A stretch of 34,352 nucleotides of DNA from an uncultured Bacteroidales bacterium (GTDB lineage: Bacteria > Bacteroidota > Bacteroidia > Bacteroidales > Bacteroidaceae), in assembly GCA_902770725.1 (NCBI GenBank), contig CACXUA010000009.1:1-34352 (forward strand). The letters run 5' to 3'. Every line of letters starts with the position of its first letter. The stretch's first letter is position 1. A model generated the notes under the pieces. It searched no databases and was not told where the DNA came from. It worked only from the letters and a program-made list of their open reading frames with translations. The position numbers and the translations under genes were made by a program. This document shows positions 26,311-34,206 of the stretch, piece by piece.

Positions 26311-26328
26311 ATACCTTATTCAAGGTAT
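26311..26328 (+). terminator. Weak hairpin after gldH
   Basis: ATACCTT and AAGGTAT form a 7-bp stem with a 4-base loop, 30 bases after the stop. There is no T tract, so it may only be an mRNA 3' structure. Confidence 0.35.
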
Positions 26329-26356
26329 CACAACTAATCCGCTTATATATTAAAAA

Positions 26357-26391
26357 GGAATCCCCGACACACATTGTGCATCGGGGATTCC
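26357..26391. terminator. Strong bidirectional rho-independent-like terminator
   Basis: An 11-bp perfect stem, GGAATCCCCGA with TCGGGGATTCC, and a 13-base loop. It has AAAAA before it and TTCCTTTT after it, so it could end transcripts from gldH (plus) and from the small ORF (minus), which converge here. Confidence 0.85.
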
Positions 26392-26420
26392 TTCCTTTTA
26401 AAGTTATCAAAGGCCGCCAG

Positions 26421-26576
26421 TTATTCTGCTTCCCAGATATCCCAAGAAGCATCCTCCTTGGTTAGAGCCTGACCGCCATCAACGGTATCATCACTGATAA
26501 TCAAACTCTCTGCCAGCATCTGAGCAACCTGAGCCTCTTCTACCTCAATAGCAGGGCAAATATAACTTTTCATCAT
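26421..26576 (-). CDS. Small protein of 51 residues, function unknown
   Basis: A short frame from ATG at 26576 (or the adjacent ATG at 26573) to TAA at 26421. It begins MMKSYICPAIEVEEAQVAQM, a pattern like other small Bacteroidales proteins (M-K-x-Y-I-x-P-x-I-E-V), and ends in an acidic stretch, DASWDIWEAE. It has no signal peptide or membrane segment. It lies 73 bases downstream of the discoidin-like gene on the same strand and is followed by the strong terminator, so it is probably the last gene of that transcript. No function is assigned. A peptide precursor is possible but nothing next to it looks like a maturation enzyme. Confidence 0.7.
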   Translation of the reverse strand: MMKSYICPAIEVEEAQVAQMLAESLIISDDTVDGGQALTKEDASWDIWEAE

Positions 26577-26622
26577 GTTTAAATTATTTATTGGTTTATA
26601 ATTTCTATTTGAGATACAGCCC

Positions 26623-26641
26623 CCTCCTCGAGGGAGGGGAC
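26623..26641 (-). terminator. GC-rich hairpin between the discoidin-like gene and the small ORF
   Basis: CCCCTCC and GGAGGGG form a 7-bp stem around CTCGA on the minus strand, 9 bases after the stop at 26650. No T tract follows. It resembles the CT/GA-rich arms of the element at 20168-20274 and may be a remnant. Confidence 0.4.
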
Positions 26642-26649
26642 TGAATTAA

Positions 26650-29259
26650 TTACTTAAGCACCTTCTTGCCGTTAACGATATTGATGCCCTTCTGCATCTT
26701 CTGGAGACGTTGGCCAGCAATATTGTAGATAGAAGAGTTAGCGTTAAGGTCAACGTTCACGTCGTTAATGCCAGTTGCATCGTTGAACTCGAAGCCATAG
26801 AAGCCCTTCACGCCAGCCTCGCCGCTGATAACGAGGTAGCCCTTGCCAGCAGCAATTGTGCTGCCAGTCGTTGCCTTATAGAAGCCGACACCTTGTGCGC
26901 CGTTAGCCAGGATGTACTGTGTGCCATCGGCAGTAACGTCAGCAGTAGCAGCCTTGAGTTCGTTGCCAGTCAGAGCAGCAGCACCAGTGGTGTAAGGAAG
27001 CTTATAGGAGCCAGCATTACCCTTCATAACAACAGCACTACCAACAGGAATCTTTGTTACCTTTGTCAGGTTAGCCCAACCTTCGGGAGCGAAACTTACG
27101 GTATATGCAGCCAAACCGTCACTAGCAAAGCCGCTCATATCAATATCCTTGACTTCAGGAACGTAAGTTGCATAGCCGTTGCTGCCCATGTAGAACATCT
27201 CAGCGCTATCGTCCTTGCCTACGATGCAGAAGCCGAATACCATTGCCTTGCTGTTGGCTTTAGTCTCGCCTGAGTTGTAGAGGCTGATGCTTTTGATAAC
27301 CTTGTTCTGGTCAACGAAAGCAGGAATCTCATAGAATCGGAAGTTGTTATTATTGTCATTCAATGTGCCATTCCAATATACGCGACCTGTCTGATATACG
27401 GTCACGGCACGTGTTACTTCGTTGTTCGTATCCCAGTTGTAAATCTGGAACTCTGCTGTAGATGTAGTGCCGTCTTGATAGTGGAAGGTAGCAGTCATAT
27501 CGGCAGGGCCGTTGCTTGCTGTACCGAGGAAGTAGAATCTCCAGCTCTTGCTCTGGCGTTCGCCTTCGATAGTCATTGTCTTGGTCTCTCCCTTCTTAAT
27601 TGAAACAGCGTTCAGGTTGTCATAGTCGAATGCATAAGTGTGGCCAGAGGAAGTCTTGAGGATACCATCATCAGGAACACCATAGTTCGTTGTCTGCGTT
27701 GTTCCGTTTGATGTATTGGTCACAGTCTTTGTGTAGAAACCTGTTTGGTTGTTATCGAAGCCTTCGATGATATCTACATTGCCTACAGCAGGAATGTTGC
27801 GGGTGAAGACGTCAGCATCGAGACCAGATGAGATGCTCACTGACTCAGCACCGAACTTGTCGTCGCTTGCCAGGTAGTCGGCCATTGCCTTCTCTGCTGC
27901 CCAAGCAGCTGTGACATTGGCATCCAAATTCTTATAAGTGGAAGCACTTACGGCATCTACAGCTGAGTTGAATGTACTCTTCAGTGCATCGGTAGCCTCG
28001 CTGTAGTCATACTTGGTCTTGAAGTCTTGCAGCGCTTGTATAGCAGCATTCTTATTATTCTGGAATGTTGTTCCGTCAATAATGTTCAAGTCTGCCATCT
28101 GCGCCTGTCCCCTACTGGGATCTGTAGTACTACGCAGGACAACCTTGAAATATTGATAACTTTCTGTAATTGCAGTCGTAAAGTCGAAATCCTGTGTCAC
28201 ACCGCTTTGGGTGGTCATGTCGCCGTTCTCAGTGGAATAGAGTTCTACCCAACCTGTTGTAGCATCAGCTGTGGCACTAATGGCACTGGTGAAGTTACCG
28301 CCATAGATTGCCCATGACTTCCAGTTGCGGTACGTATTGTTACCAGTGTCACCAGCTGCGGTCAGCTGATAGTAGAGAGGAACGATGCCTGCCTTAAGTC
28401 GCCAAACAATGTTACCGGATGTGAAGTTACCACCCCACTTTGTACCAGGCTTTCCATCGAGCAGATTTGCTGCAGCACCATCACCCCATGTTGAGCCTGC
28501 TGTTGACAACACAGCATAATTGGCGGTTGCATAGCTGAGAATGTAATCCTGCAACTTTTTTACATTATCGAGGGCTGCGTCCAGGACATCGAAGTTGCCG
28601 GAAATTGCAGCTGCAGCCTGTAGGTCATCGAGTGTGGCAATAAGTGCGGCATACTCGTTTTTCAATGCATCATCGGCATTGGTTGAACTATAGTCGAAGC
28701 TCTTGGCACTATTGATTTCACCATCGTATGCAGAAGTATCAGTAGTGTAGCCAGTGAAGCTGAACTCATCCATCTGACAATACTGATTCCAACCTCCGGC
28801 AAGTTCTTTCACTTCAATCTTGTAATAACTATAGAAGTTGTTGGCGTCAGCATTAGAAAGAGTCAAAGAAACCTCTTCAAACGGACCTGTTGGCAAGGTC
28901 TCTTCTTTAGAATCAATCAAAACCCAACCAGCGGCGTTGCGAGTGGCTTCTGCTTCATTGCTGAAGCTTCCAGCATAAATCTCCCACTTCTTCCAATTGC
29001 GCCCCGGACTGCCGTTGGTGTCATTTGCAATTACCAACTTATACGAAGTCGCCTTGATTGGGAGAGAAGACTTGAAGATGACATAAGGGTCATCGTCGTT
29101 GGTGCCCCACTTAGTGTTTGTCGTGCCGTCGAATAATTTGGCAGGGCCTTCACCTCCACCATAATTAGATCCAGCCAATACCGTATATCCGATGGCATTA
29201 GCATCCTGTACGCTAAACAGCATCATAGCTGCGGCGAACAATGTAAATAACTTTCTCAT
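26650..29259 (-). CDS. Large secreted protein with two discoidin-like (F5/8 type C) domains
   Basis: An 869-residue exported protein with a signal peptide (MRKLFTLFAAAMMLFSVQDANA). Two similar modules are visible: about 22-172 (AKLFDGTTNTKWG ... NWKKWEIYAG) and about 241-392 (ANLLDGKPGTKWG ... NWKSWAIYGG), matching the discoidin fold with its DGxxxTKW loop. The middle holds helical spacers and a beta-rich region (about 480-690). The C-terminus ends YNIAGQRLQKMQKGINIV, then GKKVLK, the tail shared with neighbours. It has no recognised catalytic domain, so a glycan-binding surface role is likely (inference). It is the first gene after its own promoter. Confidence 0.75.
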   Translation of the reverse strand: MRKLFTLFAAAMMLFSVQDANAIGYTVLAGSNYGGGEGPAKLFDGTTNTKWGTNDDDPYVIFKSSLPIKATSYKLVIANDTNGSPGRNWKKWEIYAGSFSNEAEATRNAAGWVLIDSKEETLPTGPFEEVSLTLSNADANNFYSYYKIEVKELAGGWNQYCQMDEFSFTGYTTDTSAYDGEINSAKSFDYSSTNADDALKNEYAALIATLDDLQAAAAISGNFDVLDAALDNVKKLQDYILSYATANYAVLSTAGSTWGDGAAANLLDGKPGTKWGGNFTSGNIVWRLKAGIVPLYYQLTAAGDTGNNTYRNWKSWAIYGGNFTSAISATADATTGWVELYSTENGDMTTQSGVTQDFDFTTAITESYQYFKVVLRSTTDPSRGQAQMADLNIIDGTTFQNNKNAAIQALQDFKTKYDYSEATDALKSTFNSAVDAVSASTYKNLDANVTAAWAAEKAMADYLASDDKFGAESVSISSGLDADVFTRNIPAVGNVDIIEGFDNNQTGFYTKTVTNTSNGTTQTTNYGVPDDGILKTSSGHTYAFDYDNLNAVSIKKGETKTMTIEGERQSKSWRFYFLGTASNGPADMTATFHYQDGTTSTAEFQIYNWDTNNEVTRAVTVYQTGRVYWNGTLNDNNNNFRFYEIPAFVDQNKVIKSISLYNSGETKANSKAMVFGFCIVGKDDSAEMFYMGSNGYATYVPEVKDIDMSGFASDGLAAYTVSFAPEGWANLTKVTKIPVGSAVVMKGNAGSYKLPYTTGAAALTGNELKAATADVTADGTQYILANGAQGVGFYKATTGSTIAAGKGYLVISGEAGVKGFYGFEFNDATGINDVNVDLNANSSIYNIAGQRLQKMQKGINIVNGKKVLK

Positions 29260-29475
29260 TTTGTTGTTTTTGTTTGTTAATATAAAGGTTTATTGTATTT
29301 TAATGCCATTTGGCTGCAAAGATAACATTAAATGCACACATACGCGCGCAATAAACTGTTAAATGATGTTAAGAAAGTAGAGAATAGTAAAGGAGGGGAG
29401 CTGGTTTGCAGCATTAAGTAAGAGTATTGCAGAAAAGGCACCTTTATGTGTATGTTTTTATCCTACTGCAGTTTC
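29260..29475. other. Gap upstream of the discoidin-like gene, no further gene
   Basis: About 216 bases between the ATG at 29259 and the 22-bp array. It contains the probable promoter box at 29317-29324, a purine-rich run near 29385-29402 and no open frame or repeat in 22-base phase. Confidence 0.5.
29317..29324 (-). promoter_or_regulatory. Bacteroidetes-type -7 box (TATCTTTG) for the discoidin-like gene
   Basis: TATCTTTG on the minus strand, 57 bases before the ATG. A -33 TTG at the usual distance is not clear. Confidence 0.55.
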
Positions 29476-29563
29476 ACTCCAGTACCACCATGGGAGAATT
29501 GCAGTCCTCCCATAAGAAAACTCCAGTCCCACCATGGTGGGACTGGAGTCCTCCTATTGAGGT
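29476..29563. repeat. 22-bp period tandem array E, four units with palindromes
   Basis: Units start at 29476, 29498, 29520 and 29542. AGT is at 29481, 29503, 29525 and 29547, each 22 bases apart, within CCAGT, GCAGT, CCAGT and GGAGT. Odd units resemble ACTCCAGTNCCACCATGG; the second and fourth share AGTCCTCC. The array is 22 bases downstream of the DUF4965 gene stop. Confidence 0.92.
29520..29549. terminator. Perfect 30-bp palindrome after the DUF4965-type gene
   Basis: The 15 bases 29520-29534 are the exact reverse complement of 29535-29549, centred on CCATGG. In RNA this gives a long GC-rich stem downstream of the minus-strand gene ending at 29586. A T tract is lacking directly after it, so it may act as terminator or stabiliser. 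Confidence 0.6.
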
Positions 29564-29585
29564 ACGATAAAAAGGACTGGCCTAT

Positions 29586-32500
29586 TTAGTATGCGACCTT
29601 CTTTCCGTTCCTGATATAGATGCCTTTTTGCGAGGGAGCATCCACTCTTTGTCCGCTAAGGTTGTACCAGCCATCGAGCATTGAGCCTGGAACTATTTGC
29701 TCTTCCTGTGCTTTAATGGGGGTGATGGCTGTACCTATCTCACCGCTGAGCATCTTGTCCACATAGACTTTCATCCAGTGTCCGCCTACAACGCTACGTG
29801 CTCGGAAGCCAGTCATAGCGCCTTGTCCATCGGTAAAGTACCAGTCGGAGAGAGGCACGCGGCTTGGTGTCTTGTTGACATAAAGCCATACTAGGTCGGA
29901 GATATTAAAGAAGTAGGTATTGTTGCGGGCAAGGGCTGCAGTCCACATCTCCCAGTCGCTCTTGGTGTAGCTGGAGCGGCTATCGAGCGGCAAACCATAG
30001 GTCTTGAGTTTGCTACGATAGAAGTTATACTCTTGAGTCTTAACAAGATCTGGGAAGATATTTGTTCTCCAGGCCTTATCCCACACCATGTTGTACTTCT
30101 GGCTCCAAGTGCCAGGACGGTCATAAGCGAGTTTATAGTGTGTACCGTCTTTGGCGAGTCTTACCCATTCGGTCGCCATCTCTTGAGCTTTATTAATATA
30201 CTCTGTGTACTTTTCCGTTTCGCCTCGAAGAGAGCAAAGCATCGCATAACCTGCTACACCCATAATGGCTTTGACGGCAAGGTTGGCATTGTGGGCAAGA
30301 TGGCCTGCGAAGTCGTCCGTGCAGAGCTGGTTTTCGGGGTCAGTTCCATTCTCTACGAGGTAATTTGTCCACTTTGTAAGCGTTGTCCAGTAACGGTTTG
30401 CCCAGTTGGTATTACCGTCGATATTGGAGATGGCGGCAGCCAGAATAACAATGTTGGCACTCTCTTCGATAGGCATATTGCCGCCGAATCCTCCACTAGA
30501 ATTGGGCTTTGTGATGGCATAAACCTGTCCGTTGGCATGCGGATAGGTGCCAAGGTCGTGAGCTGCGAAGTCGAATCCCCATCGACTACTCTCGCAATAA
30601 TCGAGGATTGAGGTGCACATACCCTTCATCAGCTCTGTGTTGTAGATCAGGAAGAGCGGTGCTGAAGGATAGGTGAGGTCAACTGTATTGACGCATCCGT
30701 TTGAGTTATTCTCCTTCGAGAAGAAGAGGAGGTTGCCCTTGTTGTCTTGGAAGATCTTGTGGGCGGCGATGCAATGACGGTAGGATGCGCAGAGAAGTTC
30801 AGCGTACTTGGTGTTTCCTGCAGCCAAGCCGTCGTCGTAGATAATCTTGTCCTGCGCTTTGCATCGCGTCATGATATCATCGTAGTTCTGCTGGAACGCA
30901 TTGAAAGCCTGCTGGATGCTCTTGCCGTTTCGTGCCCAATAGCCTTTATAGTCGGTGCCCATGTAACGTATGTCATAGACTTCATCATAGCCGAACATCA
31001 TGTAGCTGCTGGCCTGGCTGACTGTTCCGAAGTCGTGAACGTAGGAGAGTTGCGGCATTTCGCCCTCCTCTGTGCTGTTGTAAGGACTCGTGCTGGCAGG
31101 CAGCTTTCCTGTGGAAGCAAAGGTAGAAGCTGTGAGATCCTGGTCAGCAACGGCCAACGTGCCGTTTACGTTTGGCAGATACAGGTAGCCCCAGTCGATG
31201 GTTATCATGTCTCCTGCCTTGCCCAGAACCTTCTGATCTACGCTTCCACTCTTGATGTACCTGCGTCCGCCCTGATTGACGATGGTTGTTGTGGTTGGCT
31301 GACTGTTGTTGTTTACCGTCAATTCTGGTGTCGTTCCGAAGTAGAACTGCACATCATGCTCCTGTCCATCATTACTACGAACCTGATATGAGATGTAGTT
31401 GATGGGTGTTGACATGAGCTCGACATCATCCATAAGGAAGGGAGCTGTGAACACCAAATCGAGGTACACGCCACCGCATCTGAAGGTATAATATGTGCTG
31501 GTTGGCAGCACGTCGCAGGCCGTCTGTGTAGCCATAACCTCATTCAGAGTCTTCGTATATAGACCAATGTCGGCCAGGGCACCGCCTGTGGTGTTGTGGA
31601 CATGATAGGCAATGACGTTCTGACCTTCGTGAAGGACGGCTTTATCGGCATCCGTAAGACTGTAAACAACATTCTGCTCCCAAGTATTACCTATGTTGAC
31701 CACTCTGCGTCCATTGAGGTAAGCCTGGCATACGTCGTCGTGAGAATAGATGAGCGTCAAGTCTTTCTGCAGGTCTTCGGCAGTCAAAGTAATGTATCTG
31801 CGGATGTAATAGTCGCTATTTGTTGCAGTCCAAGAGGTGCTGATGTTAGGATATTCACCTGGAGTACCGAAAGCTCCGGATTGAGTTTCCCAGGAAGAAT
31901 CATCGAATGCTTCTGTCGTCCAAGCCGTTCCGGTTGTGGTTGTTGTCTTGACCTTTGCTTCCCATGGACCTTCGTCGCCCATTCCAGCGCCAGCGATAGC
32001 TGTGTATCCCGGGTGGAAGCCAAGCAGGTTCTTGTAGAGACCAATGTCTGCCTGGGCACCACCATTCGTGTTATGAACGTGGAAAGCAATAACATTATCG
32101 CCCTCTACGAGTGATGCTCTGGCCGCTCCCGTCAGGTGAACCTTCACGTTTTGCTTCCAAGAGACATCGGTTTCGACGATTTGCACGCCATTGACATACG
32201 CTTCGCATTTGTCGTCGTGGGAGTAGATAATCCAAAGGTCATTACGCAGATCCTCTGCTGTCAGCGTGATGTGGCGACGGATGTAGCGGTCCGAATTGTC
32301 GCCTCCCCAAGAGGTTTGTATGTATGGGTACTCGCCCTTCGAGCCCCAAGGACCTGTTTGAGTATTCCATCCGGCTTCGCTAAAGTCGAGGTTCATCCAG
32401 GTGTCAACCATAGCGTCGGTCAGGCTTGAGCGTACTTTTGCCTCATACCCGCCCTTGTTTCCCATGGGAGCAATGGCGATGAGCTTAGTGTTGCGCTGTG

Positions 32501-32759
32501 TTCCCATGAACCGATAGACCTGACCATCCACGCGAAGCAAGCCGTCCATGGCTTTCTGCTGGTTGGTCCAATGCTTGGTGGTGCCGTCGTAGAGGTTGTC
32601 ATAAGGCGACCAGAACGAGAAGTAAGGGTCGTTGACAAGCAGGGGAACGCTGGGAAGTCGAAGTGTTATCTGCTTGTAAGGCACAAAGTAATCAGGCGTC
32701 TGTGCCTGCAAAAGTGCGGCTGCAATAAAGGCAGCGAGCAGGAGAAATGTCTTGCGCAT
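29586..32759 (-). CDS. Secreted DUF4965/DUF5127/DUF1793 (glutaminase A-like) protein with two inserted jelly-roll modules
   Basis: A 1057-residue exported protein with a signal peptide (MRKTFLLLAAFIAAALLQAQ). The start PSVPLLVNDPYFSFWSPYDNLYDG is the DUF4964 opening of this family; the later IPxDxRxxYTKSDWEMW-like region (LPLDSRSSYTKSDWEMW) and FGGNMPIEESANIVILAA mark the DUF4965/DUF1793 part, as in fungal glutaminase A. Between them two modules, about 106-243 and 267-402, repeat the pattern IRRxITLTAEDL, IYSHDD, YxNG, VHNTxGGAxADIGLY, like beta-galactosidase jelly-roll domains. These are extra relative to family members I know. It ends GWYNLSGQRVDAPSQKGIYI. It may be a glycan- or peptide-acting enzyme; the substrate is unknown. 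Confidence 0.8.
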   Translation of the reverse strand: MRKTFLLLAAFIAAALLQAQTPDYFVPYKQITLRLPSVPLLVNDPYFSFWSPYDNLYDGTTKHWTNQQKAMDGLLRVDGQVYRFMGTQRNTKLIAIAPMGNKGGYEAKVRSSLTDAMVDTWMNLDFSEAGWNTQTGPWGSKGEYPYIQTSWGGDNSDRYIRRHITLTAEDLRNDLWIIYSHDDKCEAYVNGVQIVETDVSWKQNVKVHLTGAARASLVEGDNVIAFHVHNTNGGAQADIGLYKNLLGFHPGYTAIAGAGMGDEGPWEAKVKTTTTTGTAWTTEAFDDSSWETQSGAFGTPGEYPNISTSWTATNSDYYIRRYITLTAEDLQKDLTLIYSHDDVCQAYLNGRRVVNIGNTWEQNVVYSLTDADKAVLHEGQNVIAYHVHNTTGGALADIGLYTKTLNEVMATQTACDVLPTSTYYTFRCGGVYLDLVFTAPFLMDDVELMSTPINYISYQVRSNDGQEHDVQFYFGTTPELTVNNNSQPTTTTIVNQGGRRYIKSGSVDQKVLGKAGDMITIDWGYLYLPNVNGTLAVADQDLTASTFASTGKLPASTSPYNSTEEGEMPQLSYVHDFGTVSQASSYMMFGYDEVYDIRYMGTDYKGYWARNGKSIQQAFNAFQQNYDDIMTRCKAQDKIIYDDGLAAGNTKYAELLCASYRHCIAAHKIFQDNKGNLLFFSKENNSNGCVNTVDLTYPSAPLFLIYNTELMKGMCTSILDYCESSRWGFDFAAHDLGTYPHANGQVYAITKPNSSGGFGGNMPIEESANIVILAAAISNIDGNTNWANRYWTTLTKWTNYLVENGTDPENQLCTDDFAGHLAHNANLAVKAIMGVAGYAMLCSLRGETEKYTEYINKAQEMATEWVRLAKDGTHYKLAYDRPGTWSQKYNMVWDKAWRTNIFPDLVKTQEYNFYRSKLKTYGLPLDSRSSYTKSDWEMWTAALARNNTYFFNISDLVWLYVNKTPSRVPLSDWYFTDGQGAMTGFRARSVVGGHWMKVYVDKMLSGEIGTAITPIKAQEEQIVPGSMLDGWYNLSGQRVDAPSQKGIYIRNGKKVAY

Positions 32760-32799
32760 GTTCTTTCTTATTGTTTTGTTATTGTTTGCTAAGTGTGCG

Positions 32800-32829
32800 C
32801 AAAGTTAACACTTTCTTTGCAATTTGCAA
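32800..32829 (-). promoter_or_regulatory. Promoter of the DUF4965-type gene
   Basis: Minus-strand TTG (32829-32827) and TAACTTTG (32807-32800) with a 19-base spacer fit the Bacteroidetes consensus. The ATG is 40 bases further on. Confidence 0.65.
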
Positions 32830-32936
32830 TGTTTCGGCTGCAAAAAAAGATACATTATTATATTATATAAGGGGCGATGAGACAAACTTTAAGCTTTTTT
32901 ATACGCTTTCGAGGACACTAATTCGGCAGAAAGATG

Positions 32937-32944
32937 TAACTTTG
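32937..32944 (+). promoter_or_regulatory. Bacteroidetes-type -7 box (TAACTTTG) for the CobW-type gene
   Basis: TAACTTTG lies 29 bases before the ATG at 32974. No TTG stands at the -33 position, so the promoter may be weak or need an activator. Confidence 0.55.
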
Positions 32945-32973
32945 CAGGCACGAAACAATAACACACAAACACT

Positions 32974-34206
32974 ATGACGAAATACGACATTCCTGTGCTG
33001 CTGCTCACAGGTTACCTGGGTAGCGGCAAGACAACCCTCCTCAACAGAATCCTCACGAACCGTCGCGGCATCCGATTCGCCGTGATAGTCAACGACATAG
33101 GCGAGGTCAACATCGACGCCGACCTCATCCAGAAGGGCGGCATCGTTGGGGGTCAGGACGACAGCCTGGTCGCCCTGCAGAACGGATGCATCTGTTGCAC
33201 GCTCAAGATGGACTTGGTACAGCAGCTCTACGACATCATCGCCCTCAAGAAGTTCGACTACATCGTCATCGAAGCCAGCGGCATTTGCGAGCCGGAGCCC
33301 ATTGCCCAGACGATTTGCGAGATGGCCCGAATGGCTCCGGAAGTCACGAAGAATGGCGTCCCATACGTCGATTGCATCGTCACCGTAGTGGACGCTCTCA
33401 GGCTGAAAGACGAGTTCAATTGCGGCTCGGACCTCACCAAGAAGGACATCGACGAAGAGGACATCGAAAACCTCGTCATTCAGCAGATAGAGTTCTGCAA
33501 CATCGTCTTGCTCAACAAGGCTGCCGACGTCGAGCCACACGAACTGGAGCGCATACGCCAGATCGTGCGTGGCATACAGAAGAAGGCACAGATCATCGAG
33601 TGCAACTATGGTGATGTGGAGCTCGACAAGCTGCTGAACACTAACCTCTTCGACTATGAGAAGGTGGCGACAAGCGCAACATGGATTGCCGAGTTGGAAC
33701 AGCATCACGACGATGATGACGATGATGACGACGACGAGCATGAGCACGAACATCATCACCACGAACACGAAGAGCACCATCACGACCACGAACATCACCA
33801 TCATCACCATCATGATCACGATGAGGGAGAAGCCGAGGAGTACGGCATCGGCACGTTTGTCTATTACCGTCGAAAGCCCATGCGACTCAGCGAGTTCGAC
33901 CAATTCGTGGCTCGACTCTGGCCAAAAGGCATCATTCGGGCAAAGGGAATCTGCTACTTCAAAGGCGAAGAAGACGTCTGCTACCTGTTCGAGCAAGCCG
34001 GCAAGCAGGTCAAGTTGCAGAACATCGGGCAATGGTATGCCACGATGCCCGCAGCCGAGCTGGAGATGATGAAGCAGCGCGACCCCAACCTCCTCCGCGA
34101 TTGGGACGAAACCTACGGCGACAGGATGCAGAAACTGGTCTTCATCGGTCAGCATCTCGACAAGGAAGCCATCACCACTCTGCTCGACGCTTGTCTCGTC
34201 GAATAA
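32974..34206 (+). CDS. CobW/COG0523 family GTP-binding metal chaperone
   Basis: A 410-residue G3E GTPase. Walker A is GYLGSGKTT (13-21), the metal-binding CxCC is GCICC (C72, C74, C75), EASGICEP follows Walker B, and LLNKAADV is the NKxD-like guanine motif. Between the GTPase and C-terminal CobW domains a low-complexity loop (about 244-286) is made of Asp runs, then His and Glu, typical of zinc-handling COG0523 proteins and likely a metal store. Family members supply zinc to client proteins, often under Zur control; no Zur box was recognised here. It stands alone, divergent from the DUF4965 gene. Its stop codon runs straight into a 22-bp array. Confidence 0.9.
   Translation: MTKYDIPVLLLTGYLGSGKTTLLNRILTNRRGIRFAVIVNDIGEVNIDADLIQKGGIVGGQDDSLVALQNGCICCTLKMDLVQQLYDIIALKKFDYIVIEASGICEPEPIAQTICEMARMAPEVTKNGVPYVDCIVTVVDALRLKDEFNCGSDLTKKDIDEEDIENLVIQQIEFCNIVLLNKAADVEPHELERIRQIVRGIQKKAQIIECNYGDVELDKLLNTNLFDYEKVATSATWIAELEQHHDDDDDDDDDEHEHEHHHHEHEEHHHDHEHHHHHHHDHDEGEAEEYGIGTFVYYRRKPMRLSEFDQFVARLWPKGIIRAKGICYFKGEEDVCYLFEQAGKQVKLQNIGQWYATMPAAELEMMKQRDPNLLRDWDETYGDRMQKLVFIGQHLDKEAITTLLDACLVE

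Noticed and set aside
29406-29432. Two TTGCAG words as an extension of array E
   Set aside because: They are 21 bases apart and out of phase with the array.
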